Assembly: GCA_936450465.1 (NCBI GenBank)
Contig: OW388292.1
Location: 11,737,756-11,801,755, forward strand
Reading direction: 5' to 3'
DNA: 64,000 nucleotides
DNA from: Gibbula magus
Lineage: Eukaryota; Mollusca; Gastropoda; Trochida; Trochidae
Part shown: one piece after another, positions 55,478-64,000 of the stretch
How the letters are laid out: every line of letters starts with the position of its first letter
Position numbering within the stretch: position 1 is the first letter of the stretch
Position numbers and translations under genes: made by a program
The notes under the pieces: model-generated
Seen by the model: the letters and a program-made list of their open reading frames with translations, nothing else
Databases searched by the model: none
What the model was told of the DNA's origin: nothing

Positions 55478-57527
55478 TCATTGAGCAAAGAATGTTGCAA
55501 TCAGGTGCCGCCTCACATCAGCAGCGTCTTGTCTGTCATTATTTGGCACATATACATTTCTGTTATTTACATTTCCATCATCATAATTATCATCATTTGA
55601 AATTATATCATGATTATCAATACCAATATTATGAAGGACAACACAAGCCAACACATAAATTACAGCTTGCTGCGGACTGGTTTTCATTTCATTATGTAGG
55701 CACTGAAATCTGCGCTTTAATATACCAAAGGTTTGTTCAACTATAACCCGTGTTCTGCATAAAACATTGTTGAACCTCTCCTCGGCTGGTGTAGACGGAT
55801 TGAGTAATGGCGTCATCAAAAACCACCTGCATGGGTAACCTGAATCTCCCAGGAGAAGTCCTTTGTAGTTACCTGAGGGCATACACAAATTATTGCTCAA
55901 TTAATAAGCTATTTTACTTCTTTTGTAAATGATTCCATTGTTTCAATTACACAGAATCAATTTGTAATATATATATCTTAAAAATACATTTATCAACTTT
56001 ATAAACAGTTGACTAATTTAATGATCAACAGGGATTTTTGTACTATCCTCAAATGATATTTTACCAACAAAATATAGACTTACCATTCTCAAAGTTTCGG
56101 TTGAGAGCTGACGTCCTAAAAATACGGCTATCATGAACAGATCCCGGCCAGGAAGCATTACAGCTCGTAATTCTAAACCGGGCATCACAGCACATCTAAA
56201 AACATTATAATAAATATACATCAATTCATTCAAATATTGTTTAAATTATGTAATGTACAATAATCTATTGTAAATATCTTAGTCATGTATGTATGTTTAA
56301 ATTTTGTCAATAAATTTTCTTTCACCATCATAATGGTTATGATATTATTAAAGGATTCTAAAACCCATTTCCATGTCACATCTCCGTCACCTCATTAATC
56401 TTCGGAATCATTCGGGTTTCGTTCGGAAATTCCCGAATATTTGCTAAAGTAGGTCAGCGCGAATTTCTCGTTTTCATCGCACATTCGACTAACCGGGTGA
56501 ACAAAATAACCATACAAGCAACCTGAAATCTATGAAATAGGGTATTAGAATCCTTTAAGAAATTAGAACATGATAAATTCAAATGAAATAATTGATTTTA
56601 CAGACGCTTCTCTCATGTTTAATTTATAAAATATGGTGATTAAATATTTTAGAAGCAAATCGTATTTATATGCTTTTGACGATTTAAAAAAAATAACTTT
56701 CTTGTCTCCTGGTTCAATAAACATTGGTATCGATCAATACCTGTACATTCAAAGAATGATAGCCCTTGCGATTTACAAAATCGGCCTCGTCCGCTGATGG
56801 GCGTTGAATTCGGACGAACGTCCCATCAATGCAACCGACGACGCTTGGAAACCCTAAAACCCGAATAACAAATGTTTGCAAAAAATAAAAATTTATCATA
56901 AATCAATAATAATGATAAAATTCTACTTATGCTTGATTGGAAGGAAATACAATTTAATATTACAACAGTTCGGCCAAGGCCTAGAACTAGAAGTTTTCGG
57001 TTTGATAGACTAAAATTAGCTGATTTCGACCTTGACCTTATGCAATGACCAATCGCTTTGATTGTTACAAATTAAACAGTTTATTTTTGGATATTGGGTA
57101 AAACCCATTTACCTGCAATATTTCCAAAATCCTTCTTCACTGTTGTCGCTCTCTCGCCGGTCGGGAAACGAACCACCTGGTCAGCGAGCCGACTGATAGC
57201 CAAAGCGACCGAACGAATGCATCTCCCGGCAGTTGAACGCGAGATGTTCAAACTGTCCCCTATCAAGAGATGCATCGCCCCAGTTGCCAGAAACCGCAGG
57301 CAGACAAGCACCTGTAGTAACGGAGGCAGGGGCGTGTTCCGGAGGGTGGGACAGGCACCAAGATCTAGCATGCCTAGGAGAAGCAAGATAGTGTTCGGCC
57401 GAAACCTAAACCGAACAAACACCTCTTCCTCATCGAGATACTCTAACGGATTACTCCTGTCTCTAAAGTTCCTCTCTACACGCATACGGCGCCTAAGTCT
57501 TCGCAGAGCTCTTACGTGTGCTGCCAT
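55478..57527 (-). CDS. Second Harbinger DDE transposase, 4 exons
   Basis: Minus-strand exons 57527-57113, 56853-56741, 56195-56084 and 55872-55478 join in phases 1, 0 and 1 to 1035 nt, 344 residues, the usual family length. All acceptors and donors are GT-AG. The triad is D148 (GCIDGT), D198 (VHDSRIF) and E259 (VIVEQTFG). The N-terminus [20 protein letters not shown] is arginine-rich, and [32 protein letters not shown] and [13 protein letters not shown] are family motifs. It differs strongly from the transposase at 26624, so it belongs to another lineage. The gene looks intact, but the left end of the element and a Myb-like partner were not found nearby. Confidence 0.9.
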
Positions 57528-57539
57528 GTTGATACAGCT

Positions 57540-57740
57540 GAGTACGGCGTTAAGTTAGGGTCGGAGCTTACTTGAGTTGAGTACGTTTTCAGACTCAAGC
57601 TGAGTTCGATATCTAACTCAGAAAATTGTATAACCTCCATACCCTGAGTCTGAGTTTTGAGTTGAGCACGAAACCTGAGTTGAGCATGAAATCAAACTCA
57701 AGAAAGTTTTATAACCTCGGGGCCAGGTCTTCACAAAGTA
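57540..57740 (-). repeat. TGAGTT-rich subterminal region of the second Harbinger
   Basis: Upstream of the transposase ATG, many short direct and inverted copies of TGAGTT/AACTCA occur (TTGAGTTGAGTACG, CTGAGTCTGAGTTTTGAGTT, GAAACCTGAGTTGAGCATGA), closing at TATAACCTCGGGGCCAGG near 57725. Such clustered motifs are typical of transposase or Myb-protein binding regions by the terminal repeats. The matching left terminus was not found. Confidence 0.5.
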
Positions 57741-59892
57741 TTCTCATACAGTAAATCTGCCATCAGTACTGAAGGAATGTCATATTAATGATTAATCCAA
57801 CAAATCTAGCTGTTTTGGTGGAGTGGATCTCAAGAGTCACAGGTCAAAAGAAAAGGAAGAATCCCAAATGCCATTTGACGCAAAGGTTTGTTGTGCAAGC
57901 CAATAATTTTACAAGTCAAGGAGGAATTCCAGCTAACAGGATTTACACCTGCAAAGAAAAGAAAAATTGAAAATTCATTTTCTTGTTTTTGATTTAATGC
58001 AAATGATTCAAGCAAAGTAAGATCAATTCCATCTGGTAATTATAACTTATAATATTACAGAATGATAAAAAGAACTTTATACAAATTATTTATTTGCATA
58101 TCTAAAAAGAAACACAAATTATGAACACATTATTTTATGGTTATTTACAGTAAGTAATTTTTATATATAATCCAATATATCAGTATCATACAAATAACAG
58201 TGAGAGTCTAGAAGAAATTGATCCTTAATAAATTTAATATTTAATATTAATAACAATGTTTTTTCTTCTGTTAATATAATAAGGGGAAATTACAAAGTGT
58301 TTCTATTCATTTTGTGAAGTTTGGCAAACCTTAAATTGATTTAGAATGAAAAAAAAGGTGTTAAAAATAAAGTCATTAGAAAAACTGTGAATATGTCAAA
58401 AAAGTAATATCGACAGTTCAAAAATTAATCTATGATGCATGAATGTCATAAAAAGAGAAAACTGAATAGTTGTATCCAATTAATGCTTCATTTTACCTGG
58501 TTTCTTCCAAAATACCAACAGAACAAGGCAGAAACTTGCTTGTTAGAACAAGGGGCAAGGGAGGTAACTCTAATTTTTTCACATTTTAAAAAACTTTTAC
58601 GTAATTATTTAACACTTTGTCAAGGTTGTAAATTTTTAAAAAAATGTGTTTTAGACTATAAAAAATATCAACTTTGCGAATATTGCTAAATATTTCTGTT
58701 ATTTGCACAGGAAAATATATTTTCGAACATGTCAATTTTCACTCACCTCGATAACCCGCCGAAAGTTGCTCCAAAAATTATTTTATGTGTTATTCGTCAT
58801 CAACAATGCCTCTAGTCCATGAATATGCAAAAAAAAGTGTGAAAAACGTCACAGAAATAAGCGTAAAACCGCGTAACACAGCACCGGTGTTAGTGACCCC
58901 AGTTTGTCTCTGCTTCTAAAGATAGCTACTGCAGTACAACAGTGGCCTTGGGATACAAGTTTGTGACCTTTGAATTGATGCTGTTTTCTTCAAGACTAAT
59001 TATATGTGGTTAGTCAAGTATGGTCATCTGTTGACCTGACATATTTTTCTGTCTGAATTGAAGGCATTCTTTATACAATTTAATATATTTCGTTGCTGTA
59101 GAGGTCAGAAAACTATTAATGTATTTATTTTCCAGAAAAATTATGACAAACTTGCTTGATATTTATTTTGAGAATATTTTATTCACAAACAACTTTATAC
59201 ATTGATTGACTGACAACATCATGTGAAGAAATAACCAATGGCTAAATAAATGCATATGAAATTAAATAATGATAAATATTTCTCTCAAGTAACTTATTTT
59301 GAAATTATTATTTTTTAACATCTCTTGAATATTTTGATAATCCAAGAGACGACTTCTCAGGCTTAATAAAATAAGTAGTGTGACAATCAGTATTTGATTG
59401 TTGGCACACTGCCACATGACCTACTGTAGGAAAGCAGACGACATGAAATGAAATTCATACATAATTCTGAAACAAAATTATCGAGTTTTGAGAATCAAGA
59501 CATTTTGGAGGTAGTGTAAACAGTGATTTTGAGGACATTTGTTTAGAAAATTGCCATTGTAAATGTTAAATTTGTTAAATGCTACTGAAAGTTGTATCAA
59601 TAAATTTTGTTTGAGTTTTGAAACAATAGTCCGGGCGTTTCACTTTCAGATATTTTGCGCTAGTCATAATAGAGCGCGCACATGTGTAAATGACGTCACG
59701 AACTTAGGGTACTAACGAACTTGGGGCACTCGACCATAATCATAAGCTGAGAATATGAAACCAACTCTATATTTGTTATTTTTTAAATAAAAAAAAAAGA
59801 TTTTAAAACAATAAGGAACATTTGATTTACGTAAAAAAGGATCATAATAACACCTTCTGAAACAATTACATCGGCAAAACAGTGAAACTGAC
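57741..59892 (-). other. Alpha-actinin intron 1, no exon recognised
   Basis: Contains no actinin exon or other gene that I can support. It includes a CRE-type TGACGTCA at 59691-59698, about 200 bp inside the intron. Confidence 0.45.
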
Positions 59893-59994
59893 CTTTTTCT
59901 GTTGCTTTTCCCATGCCGGATCGAGTAAGCCCTCTCTGTCCCATTCCTCCTCTTCTTCCATATAACCATCATAGCAATCTTGATCTTGATCCAT
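59893..59994 (-). CDS. ACTN: Alpha-actinin, first coding exon
   Basis: ATG 59994 opens 34 codons: MDQDQDCYDGY, an acidic MEEEEEWDREG, then LLDPAWEKQQKK, ending exactly at AAAAAG|GTCAGT in phase 0. The block LLDPAWEKQQ(R/K)K directly before the first calponin-homology domain is diagnostic of alpha-actinin, and the exon ends where other animal genes break before the actin-binding domain. Alpha-actinin cross-links actin filaments at Z-discs and adhesions. The ATG context CAAAAATGG is good. Exon 2 was not found, so only the N-terminus is in view. The pogo-like transposon ends 56 bp upstream of the ATG. Confidence 0.85.
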
Positions 59995-60463
59995 TTTTGT
60001 GGCTCCTCTCTACTCCCCGCTTACTAAGGTAGCGACCGCAGCGCCCACTAGAGTCAGGTCGGCAAATACCGTACACGCGCCCAATACCGTACACTTGAAT
60101 AAACAATAAAACGCAAACTATTCTGTTTGTTGTTTCTTGCCACTTGTTAAAGCTGCGAAGAAAGGAGGTTCTCTTGTTCTATTTATAACCTACAATCCGT
60201 CTTCTAACGCGTTTGTTATCGATGATATGATTGGTTATTTGACCTGAAGTCTGCGCATGACTTGTTCTTTTTAAATCTGGACCGGGAAAACCTCGACGTC
60301 ACGAAAAAGATCAAAGGAACGTGTCGACATTCCACGGTCAGTATAAAAAGCGCACACCTTGAAAAAAAGTGAATTATGATTCCAAAAGTGATTATCTTCA
60401 AGAAAAACGTATTAATTTGTCTTTCTCCATACAAAAAAATCGTACATAAATGTAATAATAAAC

Positions 60464-60479
60464 GTACGGTATTACATGC
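60464..60479 (+). promoter_or_regulatory. Internal GTACGGTATTACATGC box, left
   Basis: GTACGGTATTACATGC occurs at 60464 and again at 63754. Shorter boxes TACCGTAC/GTACGGTA lie at 60067, 60085, 63713 and 63954. They are probable transposase or factor binding sites of the pogo-like element. Confidence 0.55.
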
Positions 60480-60677
60480 CAAAATTTTAGTTTAAAAACT
60501 TTATGCTTTTAATTCCGTACACCTGGTGATGGATATTTTTGTAGATTCAGTACTGCGACATTGCTTTTCTTGATGTTCATTCTCGATTATTCCCATATTT
60601 TAAAATCTAGATTGAGATAAATTTTTACATTCATTTTCGGAAATAGAAGAATATTTACATCTCACATTACAGATAAT

Positions 60678-61037
60678 ATGGCTCTCTTGAAACATCTACA
60701 ACAACGCCAGACTTATGGAATTGCATCTACAGATCGCCACCTAGCTTATCTCATACTTGAGAAATTGTGTTTTGGGGCAATATTTGAATCGGAAGAATTG
60801 TGTTTATTGCTTTCACTGAAAAGACTTTTGGACCATTCTTTGTATGGGAAATCTGTGTGTGAAACTATATATGGAATATACTTGCACCAACGTGATATTA
60901 ATGATGACATGTCTATTGCCTTTTTGGCTCGACGCTCATTATCAAATCTCCAGAGGGATTTTGTCGAAAATGAACTTCTACAAGAAAGCACTTTCGTCAG
61001 TATGTTGTACATTTTGCAAAAACATGGAGAATATTAA
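60678..61037 (+). CDS. Accessory 119-residue ORF of the pogo-like element
   Basis: I do not recognise this protein. ATG 60678 opens MALLKHLQQRQTYGIASTDR, continues with a leucine-rich, probably helical middle (LAYLILEKLCFGAIFESEEL, CLLLSLKRLLDHSLYG) and ends at TAA 61035-61037. It lies 65 bp before the transposase start on the same strand. The transposase ATG directly follows a good splice acceptor (TTTAAATATTTCAG), so this frame may belong to an upstream exon or be a separate product. A possible donor at 61000 would not join in frame. No membrane segment or known domain is seen. Confidence 0.5.
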   Translation: MALLKHLQQRQTYGIASTDRHLAYLILEKLCFGAIFESEELCLLLSLKRLLDHSLYGKSVCETIYGIYLHQRDINDDMSIAFLARRSLSNLQRDFVENELLQESTFVSMLYILQKHGEY

Positions 61038-61102
61038 ATAAAATAAAGGAAATTAAATAAATTACAATTCCTGATTTTTGTTTCATTTTTTAAATATTTC
61101 AG

Positions 61103-62755
61103 ATGGCGAAAAAGCGACAATATACGCCATTAGCTTTGCAAAGCGCAATAGAAGCTGTAAAACGGGGAATGTCTTTTCGCAAAGCTGCCATAAAGTTTTC
61201 AGTTCCTCCGATGACCATCAGTGATCATATTAACGGAAAAAGTGAAGGTGGTTATCTTGGTCGCCCGGCTGTATTGAGTATTGAAATAGAAAAAGAAATT
61301 GCAAAGAAAATAAAAGAAGCTGCAATAAAAGGTTTCGGGGTCAGCCGCCGACAGCTGGTGTTAAAGGTCGCCAGAATAAGCAATAAACTGAAATTAAAAA
61401 ACACATTCCGAAATGGTGTTCCCGGTAAGGGCTGGATTGCTGGATTTCTAAAAAGAAATCCAGACATCAAGTTAAGAGCTCCGATTGCGCTTTCAACCGT
61501 TAGAGCAAAAATGCTAAACCCGACAGTCACCAAGAAATATTTCGATGAAATGGAAAACATTCTGACTGCTTTAAACCTTGTCGACAAGCCACACCATATA
61601 TGGAACATGGATGAGACAAGTGTCCCCCTTACTCACAAACCGACAAAAGTACTGGCGGAGAGTGGTGTGAAGAATGTCCCCGGCCGGGTGGGAAACAGCC
61701 GTGATAACATCACAGTCCTCGCATGCATCAACGCTGGTGGTACTAGTATCCCCCCAATGGCCATAATAAAAGGTAAGACTGCCAAGAGTCTACAAGCATA
61801 CAACACTATGGCTGGTGTCCCAGGCGCAGTTTACACTTACCAATCGAGGGCGTGGATGGAGGACGTTCTGGGACTACAGTGGTTTCAGCACCACTTCTTA
61901 AAGCACTGTGGCCCAGAGCGACCCCAAATTATCATTCTCGACAGCCACAGCAGTCACGAGACTCTTGACCTGATAACCTTAGCCAGAGAAAATGACATCA
62001 CCCTGCTAGCTATGCCCCCACACACAACACAGTGGTTATGTCCACTGGACAAGACCGTCTTTGGTCCGCTCAGTCGTGAGTGGAACAGGGTATGTACTGA
62101 TTTCATGTCACAGAATCCAAACAACGTCGTTTCGAAGTGGGAATGGCCCCGGTTGTTTCAGGAGGCTTACTCCAAAAGTGTCACACCTACAAATGTCACA
62201 AGTGGCTTTAGAAAATGTGGCATCAGCCCTCTAAACAAAAATGCCTTGCCAACTAGTGCTTTTGCTCCAAGCGAGCCATTCGACACATTTCCGGCTCCAC
62301 CCAAAGAGATTAATGTGAATGTTGAAACGTTGTCAGCAGACGTGGAGATACCAAAAAATGACAATGTTGAAGTTGTCTCACCGTCTGCCGACACTGATTC
62401 AACAACACTTCCAGAGGGAGCGTCTCTTGTGACGGAGGAAGAGTTAATTCTCTCTGTCCTCACAGGTGATGTCCCTTTCTCTTTAGACGAAGCCGGAAAT
62501 GTTGTGGTTGAAATAACCAGTTCTCAGCTTACTTCAGAGCTCAGTGTTGTAGAATCTGTGTTTGAGCTTCCAAAGGTGGAACCAAAGGAAAAGAAATTTA
62601 ACCCACGCAAACTTACGTCTCATCGAATCCTTACAAGTGATGAAATCATGAAACAAAAAACTGACAAACCAAATCAAAAAGTCAAATCAGAGATTGAAAA
62701 GAGAGAGAGACAAACGAAACGTCAGATGCGCGCTTCCAAAAAGGTTAAACAATAA
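61103..62755 (+). CDS. Pogo/Tigger-like DDE transposase
   Basis: A 550-residue single-exon frame. Residues 1-45 form a Psq-type helix-turn-helix (YTPLALQSAIEAVKRGMSFR, KFSVPPMTISDHI). Residues 50-130 form a CENP-B-type second DNA-binding region (GKGWIAGFLKRNPDIKLR). The catalytic domain has D170 (WNMDETSV), D280 (IILDSHSSH) and D316 (CPLDKTVFGPL), the DDD pattern of pogo transposases. The C-terminus is acidic, then basic (KREKR-like tail KRQMRASKKVKQ), a likely nuclear signal. It would cut the element out at its 26-bp ends and insert it at TA. It has no internal stop or frameshift. Confidence 0.93.
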   Translation: MAKKRQYTPLALQSAIEAVKRGMSFRKAAIKFSVPPMTISDHINGKSEGGYLGRPAVLSIEIEKEIAKKIKEAAIKGFGVSRRQLVLKVARISNKLKLKNTFRNGVPGKGWIAGFLKRNPDIKLRAPIALSTVRAKMLNPTVTKKYFDEMENILTALNLVDKPHHIWNMDETSVPLTHKPTKVLAESGVKNVPGRVGNSRDNITVLACINAGGTSIPPMAIIKGKTAKSLQAYNTMAGVPGAVYTYQSRAWMEDVLGLQWFQHHFLKHCGPERPQIIILDSHSSHETLDLITLARENDITLLAMPPHTTQWLCPLDKTVFGPLSREWNRVCTDFMSQNPNNVVSKWEWPRLFQEAYSKSVTPTNVTSGFRKCGISPLNKNALPTSAFAPSEPFDTFPAPPKEINVNVETLSADVEIPKNDNVEVVSPSADTDSTTLPEGASLVTEEELILSVLTGDVPFSLDEAGNVVVEITSSQLTSELSVVESVFELPKVEPKEKKFNPRKLTSHRILTSDEIMKQKTDKPNQKVKSEIEKRERQTKRQMRASKKVKQ

Positions 62756-63976
62756 CTCTGTGTTAAGTAAATTCTACCGGAGTTGTAAAATGTTAAACGT
62801 TTTAACTTTGTTAAGTTATTAACAATACATTGACCCTTTCCTGTTGACAATTACAAAAAGAGGTGTTTTTGAAGTTTGAAGACATATAAATACGTCTCTG
62901 GTGTCGAGGCAACTATTGGTTGTTTAACGTTACTTGGCATTGATTGGTGTTTGCGTCAATATCAATGACATTTTAAAAGTTTGTTCTATACCAAATAAAT
63001 ACATCTCAATGTGTTGAACATATCTGTCATTCGTTTTTTTTTCTCAGGATGTTCATTTGTTTAATTACTATCATATCAACTAATCTCCGTTTATTCTGAA
63101 TCTTTAACATGTCCAATGAGGATGTGAGAAAGTTGTTGTGAGTAATTCATTCATATTCTTAGAGAAGTCAACAAGTTCCTATATCAAATAGCAACGAATT
63201 TAGATCAGACATATGTTTGCACTTAAAATCGATTAGAAAATTACACGACGTTTCGGAGTAAATACTCACTCCATCAGTTGAAATGTGATTAAAGGTACAT
63301 AATCAGTTTTGCAGGATATTATATTTGGTTTTAAAATGTACCAAATTATAATAGGAGCTGGTTTAGTTATACATGTACGCGGTTACGGTTCTAGTTATTC
63401 TTACGGTTATAGTTCTTACACGACTTTCATTTTCATCCCCAGAAACTTTTAAAAAAAACAAATATATGTTTAAATGACAGCCAAGGAACGATATCATACA
63501 TGTGAAATAGCCAAAACTTTGACCCTATCTCACGCATTTACTCGTTATCTAACTGTAATCACGTGACCAGTCATGTGACTGCTAGCGACAGCTGTTTAAA
63601 ATACCTATTAAACGCTATAACAGCAATTGTGTCTTCCTATCTACTTTATTAAACTTTCCAAAATTACATATATTTAGATCTACTTTGCGTGTTATGTAGT
63701 TATTACTAAAGTGTACGGTATAAGAGTCACCGTACGATATTTGAAGCTTCCACGTACGGTATTACATGCTATGCGTACGGTTTATGAGGACCTGGCAATT
63801 GCCTATTCCAACTTTTATACAATGTAAACTATAACCAGTTTAACAAACTCGTTTGTATAGTTTGAAAGAGCCATTTGTTAGCTACATTTTGATTGGTCAC
63901 TGGAATTGGTTGACACGAAAGAGAACCACTGAACCCAGTTTGTGTCCAAAAGTGTACGGTATTTGCCGACCTGACT
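62756..63976 (+). other. 3' non-coding part of the pogo-like element
   Basis: About 1.2 kb without a gene. It holds the boxes at 63713, 63730, 63754 and 63775 and the right terminal repeat. A segment near 63240-63290 (GACGTTTCGGAGTAAATACT, CACTCCATCAGTTGAAATG) resembles a dispersed mollusc repeat and may be a later insertion. Confidence 0.6.
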
Positions 63977-64000
63977 CTATAGTGCGCTGGTGTCGTTTTC

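Larger units (their letters stand above)
60051..63977 (+). mobile_element. Complete pogo/Tigger-like transposon
   Basis: The perfect 26-bp terminal inverted repeat begins GAGTCAGGTCGGCAAATACC at the left and is exactly reversed at the right. TA flanks both ends (60049-60050 and 63978-63979), the Tc1/mariner-superfamily duplication. The body is 3927 bp with an intact 550-residue transposase and a second 119-residue frame upstream. GTACGGTA boxes recur inside both ends. The intact frame and repeats suggest recent activity. It lies in the 5' region of alpha-actinin. Confidence 0.95.

Noticed and set aside
57788..57970. 60-residue plus-strand frame as a Harbinger Myb-like partner
   Set aside because: No trihelix or SANT signature and no splice-consistent neighbours.

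Overview
The window is eukaryotic nuclear DNA, AT-rich, intron-containing and packed with transposable elements. The repeat content points to a marine mollusc, most likely a bivalve. It has helentron-type non-autonomous elements with ACGG microsatellites and tandem core repeats, three compact Gypsy retrotransposons with short LTRs and tRNA-Leu primer sites (Steamer-like in layout), intron-containing PIF/Harbinger elements and CR1/L2-like LINEs. The species cannot be fixed from sequence alone.

Only two host genes are supported, both on the minus strand. At 7334-14928 a four-exon gene encodes a 332-residue type I membrane protein: signal peptide, about seven tandem cysteine-rich EGF-like repeats, one transmembrane helix and a short tail. 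All splice phases agree, and one intron uses a GC donor. At 59893-59994 lies the first coding exon of alpha-actinin. No second actinin exon was recognised, so that gene must have a very long first intron or leave the window.

Layout: 1-7300 is intergenic DNA with a decayed tandem repeat, a 2.2-kb helentron-type element (3361-5570) and a LINE relic. Intron 1 of the EGF gene (8885-14846) is filled by a second helentron-type element, a LINE 3' end split by a 171-bp tandem array, and a truncated Copia element with one LTR. 15.8-22.6 kb carries short helentron copies and a minus-strand CR1-like LINE broken by a 354-bp TTAA-flanked MITE. 24535-39148 is a complete minus-strand Gypsy element (AGCAT target duplication, near-identical LTRs) holding a 7.66-kb two-gene Harbinger transposon (26438-34095) and a 5'-truncated LINE with a zinc finger (36785-38771). 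41509-51591 is a plus-strand Gypsy (ATGTG duplication) with a second Gypsy (43926-48802, GCTTA duplication) nested in its reverse transcriptase. 55478-57527 holds a second, apparently intact Harbinger transposase. 60051-63977 is a complete pogo/Tigger-like transposon (26-bp terminal inverted repeats, TA duplication) whose end lies 56 bp before the alpha-actinin start codon.

The strongest signals are the pogo-like transposon with an extra small ORF and internal GTACGGTA boxes against the alpha-actinin 5' end, the apparently autonomous Harbinger inside a young Gypsy element, and the double Gypsy nesting with every target-site duplication preserved. No wholly new system was found. The interest is in recent, possibly continuing, activity of several transposon classes at one locus.
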